64,000 bases of DNA from the NCBI RefSeq assembly GCF_003182135.1, contig NZ_QGTL01000009.1, forward strand, positions 1 through 64,000, given 5' to 3'. The position numbers and the translations under genes were made by a program. Under the pieces are notes generated by a model. It saw only the letters and a list, made by a program, of their open reading frames with translations. It ran no database searches and was not told where the DNA came from. The stretch comes from Nocardia neocaledoniensis (GTDB lineage: Bacteria; Actinomycetota; Actinomycetes; Mycobacteriales; Mycobacteriaceae). How positions within the stretch are numbered: position 1 is the first letter of the stretch; every line of letters begins with the position of its first letter. Below, in pieces: positions 35,440-47,478 of this stretch.

Positions 35440-37383
35440 TTAGCCCTTGTCGGTCGGGGTGATCCGGGCATACCAGTCGAGCAGGGCCGGGTCGTCGACG
35501 GCGCTGCGTTCGACGACGCGGGCGGGGTCGGCGCCCTGGAAGAGCTTCTTGATCGGCACTTCCAGCTTCTTGCCGGTGCGGGTGTGCGGAATGCCGGGGG
35601 CCTCGCGGATCTCGTCGGGGACGTGGCGCGGGGAGACCTCGGTGCGAATCGCGGTGCCGATGCGGGTCTTCAGGTCGTCGGTGAGTTCCACGCCGGGGGC
35701 GAGGACGACGAACAGCGGCATCCAGTACCCGCCGTCGGGCTGTTCGGCGCCGATCACCAGGGCCTCGGCGATCTCCGGGAACTGCTCGACCACCTGGTAG
35801 ATGTCGGCGCTGCCCATCCGGATGCCGTGCCGGTTGAGGGTGGAATCGGAGCGGCCGTGCACGACGACGCTGCCCCGCTCGGTGCGGGTGATCCAGTCGC
35901 CGTGGCGCCACACGCCGGGGTAGGTGTCGAAATAGGCGTCGTGGTAGCGCTTTCCGTCTTCGTCGCGCCAGAAGCTGACGGGCATCGACGGCATCGGCTG
36001 GGTCACCACCAGCTCGCCGACCTCGCCGCGCACCCCCCTGCCGTTCTCGTCGTAGGCGTCGAGCGAGACCCCGAGGTAGGGCGCGGACAGCTCGCCCGGC
36101 CACACCGGCACGGTCGGCACGCCGCCGATGAACGCCGACACCACATCGGTGCCACCGCTGATCGAGTTCACCTGCACGTGCTCGCCCGCGTTCTCGTTCA
36201 GCCACAGCGCGCTCGAGACCGGCAGCGCCGAGCCGGTGATGCCGACGGTGCGCAGCGCCGACAGGTCGTGCTCGGCGCGCGGCACCGCACCGGCCTTGAT
36301 GCACCCGAGCACGTAGCCGGGGCTGGTGCCGAGGACGGTGGCGCGCACCTGGGCGGCCATGCGCCACAGCGCGTCCGGGCCGCCCGCGGTCGGGCTGCCG
36401 TCGTAGGTGACGATCGTGGCGCCGGTCAGCAGCCCGGCGACCTGGAAGTTCCACATCATCCAGCTGGGGCTGGTGTACCAGAAGAAGGTGTCCTCCGGCC
36501 CGATGTCGGACTGCAGCGCAACGGCTTTCAGGTGCTCGAGCAGCACGCCGCCGTGGCCGTGCACGATGCCCTTGGGCAGCCCGGTGGTACCGGAGGAGAA
36601 CACGATCCACAGCGGATGATCGAAATCGACCGGGGTGGTCTCGATGATGCCGAGTCCCGGATCGGCCACGGCGTCCGACCACGCCAGGCTGTCGGGCACC
36701 TCGAGGCCGAGCTGCCCGACGACGACGGTCGCCCGCAACCCGGGCAGACCCTCGCGCAGCGCGGCGATGTCGGCGCGCTTGTCGTGCTCCTTGCCGCCGA
36801 ACCGGTAGCCGTCGGCGGTCACCAGCACGGTCGGTTCGAGCTGCCCGAGCCGGTCCAGCGCCGCCTTGGCCGAGTAGTCCTGCCCGCACGCGCTCCACAC
36901 CGCGCCGAGGCTCGCGGTGGCCAGGAAGGCGACGATCGCCTCCGGGATGTTGGGCAGGTACCCGATCACCCGGTCGCCCGCCTCGACGCCCTGCTCACGC
37001 AGCGTGGTCGCGAAAGCGCCGACCTGCTCGATCAATTCGGCCCAGGAGATCTCCCGTGGCTCGGCGTCCTCGCGCAGTGCGATGACGGCGGGCCGATCGG
37101 GCCGCGCCTGCCGGATGATCTGGTCGACGTAGTTCAGCCGGGTACCGGGGAACCACTGCGCGCCCGGCATCGACCGATCGCCGAGTACGCCGTCGGCGAC
37201 CGGGCCGAGTTCGAAGTAATCCCACAGCGCCTGCCAGAACGCGGCGATGTCATCCACCGACCACTGCCACAGCGCCTGGTAGTCGGGGTACTCCTGGCCG
37301 GTCCGTCCGCTGACGAAGGCGGCGAAGTCGGTGATCCGTGCCGACGCGATGTCCTGGGCGGTCGGTTCCCATTGCGGTTGCAC
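35440..37383 (-). CDS. Acetoacetate-CoA ligase (acetoacetyl-CoA synthetase)
   Basis: A 647-residue ANL-superfamily enzyme, the usual length of acetoacetyl-CoA synthetases. The ATP loop reads FSSGTTGLPKGI. The N-terminal part has NYVDQIIRQARPDRPAV and GAVWSACGQDYS, and the C-terminal hinge has GRSDSTLNRHGIRMG with a TRTGKKLEVPIKKL end carrying the catalytic Lys; all are typical of this family. It activates acetoacetate with ATP and CoA. Starting with GTG behind GAGGAGGAC, it lies downstream of the leucine/itaconate operon, 99 bases from citE. It would reuse the acetoacetate made from HMG-CoA. In M. tuberculosis a scoAB CoA-transferase is found near the corresponding cluster. Confidence 0.92.
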   Translation of the reverse strand: MQPQWEPTAQDIASARITDFAAFVSGRTGQEYPDYQALWQWSVDDIAAFWQALWDYFELGPVADGVLGDRSMPGAQWFPGTRLNYVDQIIRQARPDRPAVIALREDAEPREISWAELIEQVGAFATTLREQGVEAGDRVIGYLPNIPEAIVAFLATASLGAVWSACGQDYSAKAALDRLGQLEPTVLVTADGYRFGGKEHDKRADIAALREGLPGLRATVVVGQLGLEVPDSLAWSDAVADPGLGIIETTPVDFDHPLWIVFSSGTTGLPKGIVHGHGGVLLEHLKAVALQSDIGPEDTFFWYTSPSWMMWNFQVAGLLTGATIVTYDGSPTAGGPDALWRMAAQVRATVLGTSPGYVLGCIKAGAVPRAEHDLSALRTVGITGSALPVSSALWLNENAGEHVQVNSISGGTDVVSAFIGGVPTVPVWPGELSAPYLGVSLDAYDENGRGVRGEVGELVVTQPMPSMPVSFWRDEDGKRYHDAYFDTYPGVWRHGDWITRTERGSVVVHGRSDSTLNRHGIRMGSADIYQVVEQFPEIAEALVIGAEQPDGGYWMPLFVVLAPGVELTDDLKTRIGTAIRTEVSPRHVPDEIREAPGIPHTRTGKKLEVPIKKLFQGADPARVVERSAVDDPALLDWYARITPTDKG

Positions 37384-37482
37384 CGGATGTCCTCCTCGTA
37401 CTGGGGTTGCGCAGGCCGGGACGGCCCGGCCGATGATTACCCCGGCGCGCGAGCCGTACTCGGCCCGCGCGCCGGGCGGTGC

Positions 37483-38322
37483 TCAGCCGGACAGTTCGGC
37501 CCGGCGGACGATCCGCTCCGCGTGCCGCAGAACCGGCGCATCGACCATGCGGCCCTCGAACGCGAAGACGCCACGGTGATTCGGCACCTCGGCGAGTACC
37601 CGCCGCGCCCAATCGATCTCGTCGGGGTCGGGCGCGTAGCCTTCGCGGATGACGGCCACCTGGCTCGGATGGATGGCGACCTTGGCGTCGAAGCCGACCG
37701 CCACCGCGTCCAGCGTCTCCACCGCGAGCCCCTCCAGATTCTTGATGTCGAGGAACACCGAATCCAGGGCGAACCGGCCGAACGCCTTGGCCGCCAGCAG
37801 ACTCGTCGAGCGCACGTGCCGGGCGACATCGCGGTAGCTGCCGTCGGCGTGCCTGCTGGAGTTGCCGCCGAGCCCCGCGACCAGATCCTCGGCGCCCCAC
37901 ATGACGCCGATGGCGTTCTCGGCGGCGACCGACTCGGCCACCCGCACCGCGCCCAGCGGCGACTCGACCAGCACGATCACCTCGTAGCCCACCAGGCTCC
38001 GAACCTGTTCGGCCGATTCGCATTTGGGCAGCATGATCCGGCGGTAGCCGGTCTGCGCGAGGGCGGCGAGATCGGCCGCGTACTCGTCGGTCTCCACCGC
38101 GTTCACCCGGACCACGGTGTGCCGCGGGTCGAGCGGGGTCTCGATCAGCGCCTTGCGCGCCGCGACCTTGTCGCCCGCGGCGACGCCGTCCTCGAGGTCG
38201 AGGATCACCACGTCGGCCACGGCGGCCGCCTTGGCGAAGCGCTCGGGGCGGTCGGCCGGGCAGAACAGCCAGGCCGGCCCGCTCGGCTCCCACGGCGCGG
38301 CGCTGTCTCCGGTCATCGTCAT
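37483..38322 (-). CDS. citE: HpcH/HpaI-type CoA-ester lyase (CitE-like, Rv2498c family)
   Basis: A 279-residue lyase starting MTMTGDS. Typical CitE segments: AWLFCPADRPERFAKA at the start, VVILDLEDGV with the metal-binding acidic residue, VRVNAV, RRIMLPKCESAEQV and MWGAEDLVAGLGG. The M. tuberculosis orthologue Rv2498c is reported to cleave both (S)-citramalyl-CoA and HMG-CoA, joining itaconate dissimilation with leucine catabolism. The same reactions are inferred here. The ATG overlaps the stop of the MaoC gene (ATGA), showing translational coupling within the operon. Confidence 0.9.
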   Translation of the reverse strand: MTMTGDSAAPWEPSGPAWLFCPADRPERFAKAAAVADVVILDLEDGVAAGDKVAARKALIETPLDPRHTVVRVNAVETDEYAADLAALAQTGYRRIMLPKCESAEQVRSLVGYEVIVLVESPLGAVRVAESVAAENAIGVMWGAEDLVAGLGGNSSRHADGSYRDVARHVRSTSLLAAKAFGRFALDSVFLDIKNLEGLAVETLDAVAVGFDAKVAIHPSQVAVIREGYAPDPDEIDWARRVLAEVPNHRGVFAFEGRMVDAPVLRHAERIVRRAELSG

Positions 38323-38798
38323 GCGGGGGCCTTCCTGACCAGCGTCTGGCGGACCGCCTTCGCCACGATCACGCCGTCCTGATTGCGGGCGGTGTGGGTG
38401 AGGCTGACGATGCCCTCGCCGGGGCGGCTCTTGGACTCGCGCTTGTCGGTGACCAGCGTTTCGGCGTACATCGTGTCGCCGTGGAACAGCGGCGCGGGCA
38501 GTGACATCTCGGAGAAGCCCAGATTGGCGACCAGCGTGCCCTGGGTGAGCTGGGCGACCGAGAGCCCGACCAGCGTCGACAGCGTGAACATCGAGTTCAC
38601 CAGCCGCTGGTTGAACGGCGGCTGCGCGTCGGCGAAGTGCGCGTCCAGGTGCAGCGCCTGGGTGTTCATGGTGAGTGTGGTGAACAGGACGTTGTCGGCC
38701 TCGGTGATGGTGCGGCCGGGCCGGTGCTCGTAGATCGTGCCGATCTCGAACTCCTCGAACCACAGCCCACGCTGGACGACCCGCCGCGTCTCGGTCAC
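38319..38798 (-). CDS. MaoC-family enoyl-CoA hydratase (Rv2499c-like)
   Basis: A 159-residue single hot-dog-fold protein. The hydratase motif region TEADNVLFTTLTMNTQALHLD near residues 32-52 and LFHGDTMYAET near 104-114 identify the MaoC family; the Asp/Asn-His pair in that region is the usual catalytic dyad. The position between the acyl-CoA dehydrogenase and CitE genes equals Rv2499c, so it is likely the hydratase of the itaconyl-CoA or methylglutaconyl-CoA step. It overlaps both neighbours by 4 bases. Confidence 0.9.
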   Translation of the reverse strand: MTETRRVVQRGLWFEEFEIGTIYEHRPGRTITEADNVLFTTLTMNTQALHLDAHFADAQPPFNQRLVNSMFTLSTLVGLSVAQLTQGTLVANLGFSEMSLPAPLFHGDTMYAETLVTDKRESKSRPGEGIVSLTHTARNQDGVIVAKAVRQTLVRKAPA

Positions 38799-39951
38799 AG
38801 ACCCAGCTCCCTTGCGATCAGCATCAGCTGCACCTCCGTCGTGCCCTCACCGATTTCCAGGATCTTGCTGTCACGGTAGTGCCTCGAGACGGGGTATTCG
38901 TTCATGAAGCCGTTGCCGCCGAAGATCTGGGTGGCGTCGCGGGCGTTGTCCATCGCGGCCTCGCTGGCCACCATCTTGGCGATGGAGGCGGCCTTCTTGA
39001 ACGGCTTGCCCGCCAGCATCAGCGCGGCGGCGTCGTAGTAGGCGGTGCGGGCGACGTGGGCGCGCGCCTCCATCCTGGCGATCTTGAACGCGATGGCCTG
39101 GTTGCGGCCGATGGCCTGTCCGAACGCCTGGCGCTCGTTGGCGTAGCGCACGCTCTCGTCCACACAGCCCTGCGCGGCGCCCACCGCCAGCGCGGCGATG
39201 GCGATGCGGCCCTCGTCGAGGATGCGCAGGAAGTTGGCGTAGCCGCGGCCGCGCTCGCCGAGCAGGTTCTCCTTGGGCACCCGCACGTCGGTGAAGCTGA
39301 GCGGATGGGTGTCCGAGGCGTTCCAGCCGACCTTGTTGTAGGCCGGTTCGGCGACGAAACCGGGGGTGGAGGTCGGCACCAGGATGGTGGAGATCTCCTT
39401 CTTGCCGCCGTTGGTGCCGGTGACCGCGGTGACGGTGACCAGGCGGGTGATGTCGGTGCCGGAGTTGGTGATGAACTGCTTGGCGCCGTTGATCACCCAG
39501 CTCTCGCCGTCCTCGATCGCGGTGGTGCGGGTGCCGCCCGCGTCGCTGCCCGCGTCGGGCTCGGTGAGGCCGAAGCCCGCCAGCGCCCGCCCTCTGGTGA
39601 GCTGGGGCAGCCACTCGTTCTTCTGCTTGTCGTCGCCGAAGCGGTAGATCGGCATGGCGCCCAGCGAGACGCCGGCCTCGAGGGTGATGGCCACGCTCTG
39701 GTCGACCTTGCCGAGTTCCTCGAGCGCCAGGCACAGGGCGAAGTAGTCGCCGCCCATGCCGCCGAACTCCTCCGGGAACGGCAGCCCGAACAGGCCCATC
39801 TCGGCCATGCCCGCGACGACCTCGTACGGGAAGCTGTGCTCGGCATCGTGTTTCGCCGACACCGGCGCGACGACCTGCTGCGCGAAATCGCGCACGGTCA
39901 GGGCCAGCTGGCGATATTCCTCCGGCAGCGAGCCGGTGGACAGGTAATCGG

Positions 39952-39955
<4 letters not shown>
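38795..39955 (-). CDS. fadE19: Acyl-CoA dehydrogenase (isovaleryl-CoA type, FadE19-like)
   Basis: A 386-residue flavoprotein starting MTDYLS. Acyl-CoA dehydrogenase signatures are GFGLTEPDAGSDAGGTRT (FAD-binding) and QIFGGNGFMNEYPVSRHYRD near the end, with the expected EIGEGTTEVQ tail. Glu252-like catalytic residue assignment was not attempted. The orthologous position in M. tuberculosis is fadE19 (Rv2500c), implicated in branched-chain acyl-CoA oxidation, here probably isovaleryl-CoA to 3-methylcrotonyl-CoA. The frame is open further upstream, but the start overlapping the accA1 stop (ATGA) gives the normal length. Confidence 0.92.
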
Positions 39956-42003
<2,048 letters not shown>

Positions 42004-42008
42004 GTCTC

Positions 42009-43616
<1,608 letters not shown>

Positions 43617-43634
43617 CACGCCATCCTGCCATCC

Positions 43635-43678
43635 GGTTAATCGCCAATAACTGGAATTCAGGTTAATCTTGACTAACC
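43635..43678. promoter_or_regulatory. Operator region between accD1 and its divergent TetR regulator
   Basis: GGTTAATC occurs twice, at 43635-43642 and 43661-43668. The second copy is followed by TT and GACTAACC, forming a palindrome with one mismatch (43661-43678). The position between divergent starts suggests binding by the adjacent TetR protein. It differs from an iron box, whose arms are closer together. Confidence 0.6.
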
Positions 43679-43710
43679 GAGTTGTCCAGACCCGGGTGAA
43701 AGGAGTCGAG

Positions 43711-44409
43711 GTGGCCACGGTCGAACCCGCCCCGGTGACCCGCCGGGAAGCGTTGAAAGCCCAGCGTCGCGAACAGTTGCTCGACGCGGGCGCCCGGCTG
43801 ATCGCCGACCGCGGATTCTTCGGCGTCCGCCTCGACGATCTCGGCGCCGCCGTCGGCATCAGCGGCCCCGCCGTCTACCGGCACTTCGCGAGCAAAGAGG
43901 CGCTGCTGGTCGAGTTGCTCGTCGGCGTCAGTGAGCGGCTGCTCGCCGGCGGTCGCGCGGTCGTCGCCGCGGCGGGCTCGGCCGACGAGGCACTAGAGGG
44001 CCTGGTCGACTTCCACCTCGACTTCGCCTTCGGCGACCCCGAACTCATCCGCATCCAGGACCGCGACCTCGACAACGTCCCCGCCACCGAACGTCGCACC
44101 CTGCGCCGCACCCAGCGCCAATACGTCGAGATCTGGGTCCAGGTACTGCGCGAAGTGCACCCCGACCTCGCCGAGGACACCGCCCGCGTCCAGGCCCACG
44201 GCGCCTTCGGCCTGCTCAACTCCACCCCGCACAGCGCCACTCCGGCAAGTGCCACCAAGGCCCGCCCGGTCTTGCGCCGGATGGCATTGGCGGCACTGAC
44301 GCAGACGCCGTCGCGGACGACTCGTGCCCGCAAACCTAAACAGCCCGCCTCGGAACCCGTTCGTATCAGCGGCACTGTCTCCGATCTGATAGACGATCAG
44401 CGTCGCTGA
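43711..44409 (+). CDS. TetR-family regulator of the leucine/itaconate operon (Rv2506-like)
   Basis: About 232 residues. The helix-turn-helix spans about 12-60 (RREQLLDAGARLIADRGFFG, ISGPAVYRHFASKEALLVEL). The C-terminal domain is helical, followed by a basic tail. M. tuberculosis has the TetR gene Rv2506 at the end of the matching locus. Here the gene is directly divergent from accD1. I chose GTG 43711 because AAAGGAG lies 6 to 7 bases upstream; the TTG at 43669 is also in frame but falls within the operator palindrome. Likely a repressor released by a leucine-derived acyl-CoA; the ligand is inferred. Confidence 0.88.
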   Translation: MATVEPAPVTRREALKAQRREQLLDAGARLIADRGFFGVRLDDLGAAVGISGPAVYRHFASKEALLVELLVGVSERLLAGGRAVVAAAGSADEALEGLVDFHLDFAFGDPELIRIQDRDLDNVPATERRTLRRTQRQYVEIWVQVLREVHPDLAEDTARVQAHGAFGLLNSTPHSATPASATKARPVLRRMALAALTQTPSRTTRARKPKQPASEPVRISGTVSDLIDDQRR

Positions 44410-44466
44410 CGAGCAGCTCGGGACGGACGTGCTCTCTGGTGGGCCACGCCTTCGGGGGTTATAGTT

Positions 44467-44489
44467 TATCTATATGGCCTAGATATACT
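44467..44489. promoter_or_regulatory. AT-rich promoter/operator of the first vapBC module
   Basis: TATCTA at 44467-44472 and TAGATA at 44480-44485 are perfect arms 7 bases apart in an AT-rich island. TATACT at 44484-44489 could serve as -10. Such a site is expected for VapB autorepression. Confidence 0.5.
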
Positions 44490-44506
44490 GTATAGATGGA
44501 GTGTCG

Positions 44507-44716
44507 ATGTCCAAGCTCATGATCGAGGTCGATGACGAGGCGCTCGCCGAGGCGCAGCGACTACTGGGGACAACGACCAAGAAGGACACGGTCAACGCCG
44601 CGCTCGCGGAGGTGTCGCGACGGCTCAAGCGCGTCAAGGCGCTGAACGGACTGGCGGAGATGGCCGAGCAGGGTGACTTCGACGCCCTGCTGGACAAGAG
44701 CAATTATCGGCGGTGA
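44507..44716 (+). CDS. vapB: VapB-type antitoxin
   Basis: A 69-residue protein. The N-terminus LMIEVDDEALAEAQRLLGT and following KKDTVNAALAEVSRR form the ribbon-helix-helix DNA-binding fold of VapB antitoxins that pair with PIN toxins. The acidic and aromatic C-terminus (GDFDALLDKSNYRR) would block the toxin. ATG 44507 has GGAG 5 bases upstream; a GTG two codons earlier is less favoured. The stop overlaps the toxin start by 4 bases (GTGA), the classical coupling of toxin-antitoxin pairs. Confidence 0.88.
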   Translation: MSKLMIEVDDEALAEAQRLLGTTTKKDTVNAALAEVSRRLKRVKALNGLAEMAEQGDFDALLDKSNYRR

Positions 44717-45132
44717 TCAGCTATCTGATCGACACATCGGCCGTCGCTCGGCTGCTGGCGAACCCCGGCGTTCGCAGAGCCTGGCAGGAGACGGTGACGG
44801 CGGGCGTCATCGCCGTGTGCGACGCCGTCGAACTGGAACTGTTGTTCACGGCGACCTCGCCGGCCGACCGGAGGCGGAAGAAGGAGCTGCTGGACGACTT
44901 GTTCGGCTGGGTGCCGACGCCGGACGGGGTGTGGACGCGCGCGCAGCAGGTTCAGCTGCTGCTCACCGAACAAGGTCATCATCGCAGTGCCGGTGTGGCC
45001 GACCTGGTGATCGCGGGCACCGCGGAGGCGAACCGGCTCACGATCCTGCACTACGACCGTGACTTCGAAACGGTCGCGAAAGCGACCGGCCAGCCGACGC
45101 AATGGATCGCGCCACCGGGAACCGTTCCCTGA
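44713..45132 (+). CDS. vapC: VapC-type PIN-domain toxin ribonuclease
   Basis: A 139-residue PIN-domain protein starting with GTG inside the antitoxin stop. The acidic metal-binding residues are visible: Asp7 in LIDTSAVARLL, Glu in CDAVELELLF (about 38-47), and Asp in GVADLVIAGTAE and HYDRDFETVA near the C-terminus. VapC toxins cut tRNA or rRNA when freed from VapB. The target is unknown. Complete length, no damage seen. Confidence 0.92.
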   Translation: MISYLIDTSAVARLLANPGVRRAWQETVTAGVIAVCDAVELELLFTATSPADRRRKKELLDDLFGWVPTPDGVWTRAQQVQLLLTEQGHHRSAGVADLVIAGTAEANRLTILHYDRDFETVAKATGQPTQWIAPPGTVP

Positions 45133-45133
45133 T

Positions 45134-45523
45134 TCACCCGAGTTGGTCTCGGAGCCACGTGGGGCCGACGGTGGCGGCGCCGTGGGCTTCGACGCGGGAG
45201 CGGAGTTCGCGGTCGGCGGTGACGACGGTGATGTCGTCGGTCGTCGACGCGGCCACCACCTCGACGATCGTGTCGTCGCCCGCGTGGTCGGCCAGGACGA
45301 CAGTCATGCGTGGCGCGGTCGGTTCAGTGCCGTCGACGGCGCGTTTGGCGGCGCCCTCCAGGACCACGGTGAGGGAGCTCGTCTCGGGGAGCCTGGTCGT
45401 CAGGTCCGCCAGCTCGGCCAGGAGTCGTCGGGCGGCTCCGGCGCGGTCCTTCCACCAGCCGTCGGCTCGGGAGCCGACGACATTGGCGGCGTCGACCACG
45501 ATCAATCGCTGCGCTTCGGCCAT
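45134..45523 (-). CDS. Small NYN/PIN-like predicted nuclease
   Basis: A 129-residue protein starting MAEAQRLIVVDAANVVG. The IVVDAANVVGS strand-loop with a conserved Asp and Asn, VVLADHAGDDTIVEVV, and DDITVVTADRELRSRV are the three acidic motifs of NYN/YacP-type PIN-fold nucleases. Such proteins are usually solitary housekeeping RNases, not toxins. It converges on vapC, the two stops being 1 base apart. The frame is open 13 codons further upstream, but the ATG at 45523 gives the family N-terminus. Substrate unknown. Confidence 0.75.
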   Translation of the reverse strand: MAEAQRLIVVDAANVVGSRADGWWKDRAGAARRLLAELADLTTRLPETSSLTVVLEGAAKRAVDGTEPTAPRMTVVLADHAGDDTIVEVVAASTTDDITVVTADRELRSRVEAHGAATVGPTWLRDQLG

Positions 45524-45568
45524 GGGTTCAGTCTGCTCGGCGGGCGTTGGCGCCCACGACACGGGTGT

Positions 45569-46285
45569 TCACGCTGTCGCGGCGACGGGCGTCTCGAGCT
45601 GACCCAGCTTGCCGTCGACCATGCGGTACACGGCGTCCATCCGGTGCAGGTGGGTGGGGTCGTGGGTGACCAGGACGGTGGCGGCGCGGTGGGTGCGGGC
45701 GATCGTGGTGATGAGGTCGATGATCGCGGCGCCGCGTTCGGAGTCCAGCGCGCTGGTGGGTTCGTCGACGACGAGCAGGGCGGGGTCGTTCATCAGGGCG
45801 CGGGCGATGTTGACGCGCTGCCGCTGGCCGCCGGAGAGCTGGGCCGGGCGCTTGTCCGCGTGCGCGGACAGGCCCACCGCATCGAGCAGTTCTTCTGCGC
45901 GCGAGCGTGTTTCGCGACGTGAGAACACTCGTCGGCCGCCCAGGTGCGCGGTGACCTCCAGCTGTTCGGCAGCGGTCAGCGCGGGAACGAGATTCGGCTG
46001 CTGGAAGACGATGCCCATCCTGGTGCGCCGGACGGCGGCGGCCTCGCGTCGGCTCAGTGTCGCGAGATCGACTCGGTCCGTGCCGGTTTCGAGTGTCACC
46101 GCGCCCGAGTCGGGACGGATCAGCGTGGCGGCGACGGCGAGCAGGCTCGACTTGCCCGACCCGGAGGGGCCGGTGACCGCGGCGATCGTGCCGCCGGGGA
46201 CGCGCAGGTCCACCTTGTCGAGAGCGGTGAGCCGACCGGCGCCGTCGGGGTAGGTGAGGGTGACATCGGCGAGGGTGAGCGCCAT
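45569..46285 (-). CDS. ABC transporter ATP-binding protein (MacB/LolD type)
   Basis: A 238-residue ATPase with Walker A GPSGSGKSS (39-47), Q-loop region VFQQPNLVPALTAAEQL, signature LSGGQRQRVNIARAL, Walker B LLVVDEPTSALD and the switch His in LVTHD. The sequence is of the MacB/LolD subgroup, which works with FtsX-like permeases in export or envelope remodelling. It lies 11 bases after the permease gene, so they form one transporter. The ATG 46285 gives the standard length. Confidence 0.92.
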   Translation of the reverse strand: MALTLADVTLTYPDGAGRLTALDKVDLRVPGGTIAAVTGPSGSGKSSLLAVAATLIRPDSGAVTLETGTDRVDLATLSRREAAAVRRTRMGIVFQQPNLVPALTAAEQLEVTAHLGGRRVFSRRETRSRAEELLDAVGLSAHADKRPAQLSGGQRQRVNIARALMNDPALLVVDEPTSALDSERGAAIIDLITTIARTHRAATVLVTHDPTHLHRMDAVYRMVDGKLGQLETPVAATA

Positions 46286-46296
46286 GGGGGAGTCCT

Positions 46297-47349
46297 TCAG
46301 CGGGCCGCGCCGAGCGCGGTCAGTGGGTCGGTGGTGAACAGGAAGCGCAGCGCGAACGCCGCACCGGCGAGGCCGAGCGCGATCAGGGCCAGCGCCGGCA
46401 CCAGGGTGGTCGAGAGCGAGAGCACGAAGGGCATGGCGTCGCCGAGGAACAGCGAGGTCACCGCGGTGATGCCGAGGCCGACCGCCACACCGGTGACCAG
46501 CACGATCGCCGCCTGGGCCAGGGCATCGACCACCAGCGAGCCGGTGGTCGCGCCGAGGGCCTTCAAGGTGGCGATGTCCGGCTGCCGCTGCACCGTCCAC
46601 ACGGTGAAGAAGGCGCCGATCACCAGCGCGGAGATGGCGAACAGCAGCACCGTCATCAGGGTGAGCGAGCTGTTCTCGGCCTGGTAGGAGCCGATCGCCT
46701 CGACCGCCTTGTCCGCGGGCACCGTGCGGGTGCCCGCTTCGGCGTCGAGGTCGTCGCGCGGGGCGTCGCCGAGCACGGCGAGCACGGTGGCGGCGCCGGC
46801 ACGGGGGCTGGCCGCCTGCCAGTCCGCCATGCTCGTCCAGACCACCGGGGTGTGGCTGTACCACTCGTCGCCGGCGACGTCGGCGACGGTGAACTCGTGC
46901 CCGGCCAGCAGCACGGTGTCGCCGGTGTCCGCGGCCAGTTCACGCGCCGCGTCTGCGCTCAGCACCACCGCGCCCGGTGCGGTTGCGGGGTGATTGCCGA
47001 AGGCCGACGGGTCGCCGCCGAACACCGCGACCTGTTCCGGGCTCGCGCCCGCGTGCTCGGCCCTGGCCCGCGAGATGCCGACCGGGGTGACCTCGATGCC
47101 GCCCGTCGCCCGCCACCGCGCGATCTGCTCCTCGGTGAGGACCGAGGAGTCGAAGGACGGATCGGCGCCGGTCTCGGCGAAGACCACCTGGTCGGCGCGC
47201 AGGCCCTGCACCGCGGAGATGTTCTGATGGGCGAGCCCGGCGGTGAGACCGCTGAGGAAACTGACCAGCACGGCGACCAGCAGGACGACCGTGGTGATCA
47301 ACAGGAACCGCCCGCGGGCGGCCCGCAGATCTCGGAGTGCGACGAACAT
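46297..47349 (-). CDS. FtsX-like ABC transporter permease
   Basis: A 350-residue permease. One membrane helix lies near the N-terminus (FLLITTVVLLVAVLVSFLSGL, 15-35). A large extracytoplasmic domain follows, and three more helices sit in the C-terminal third (TVLLFAISALVIGAFFTVW, AIVLVTGVAVGLGITAV, LALIALGLAGAAFALRFLF), the MacB/FtsX topology. The gene is divergent from a two-component system, so the exporter probably belongs to its regulon, as with antimicrobial-sensing systems. The substrate is unknown. The frame stays open upstream, but this start fits the family. Confidence 0.9.
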   Translation of the reverse strand: MFVALRDLRAARGRFLLITTVVLLVAVLVSFLSGLTAGLAHQNISAVQGLRADQVVFAETGADPSFDSSVLTEEQIARWRATGGIEVTPVGISRARAEHAGASPEQVAVFGGDPSAFGNHPATAPGAVVLSADAARELAADTGDTVLLAGHEFTVADVAGDEWYSHTPVVWTSMADWQAASPRAGAATVLAVLGDAPRDDLDAEAGTRTVPADKAVEAIGSYQAENSSLTLMTVLLFAISALVIGAFFTVWTVQRQPDIATLKALGATTGSLVVDALAQAAIVLVTGVAVGLGITAVTSLFLGDAMPFVLSLSTTLVPALALIALGLAGAAFALRFLFTTDPLTALGAAR

Positions 47350-47401
47350 GCCTCCACTCTCGCCGGGCGCGGCCTTCGCGCCATCGCACCGGCGCAGGAA
47401 A

Positions 47402-47452
47402 ACCGGTCCATCCAAGGTCGGCACGGCTTTACACCTTTCGATGGATGCCGGT
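47402..47452. promoter_or_regulatory. Imperfect inverted repeat between the exporter and the two-component genes
   Basis: ACCGGTCCATCC at 47402-47413 and GGATGCCGGT at 47443-47452 form arms that match except for two extra bases. They lie in the 129-base divergent promoter region and are a plausible response-regulator site. Confidence 0.35.
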
Positions 47453-47478
47453 CCGGTTGCCGCACATAAGCTGGTCGG

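Noticed and set aside
43661..43678. Resemblance of GGTTAATC-TT-GACTAACC to an iron box
   Set aside because: The TTA/TAA half-sites are spaced too widely and the outer bases do not fit; the catabolic context suits a TetR operator better.
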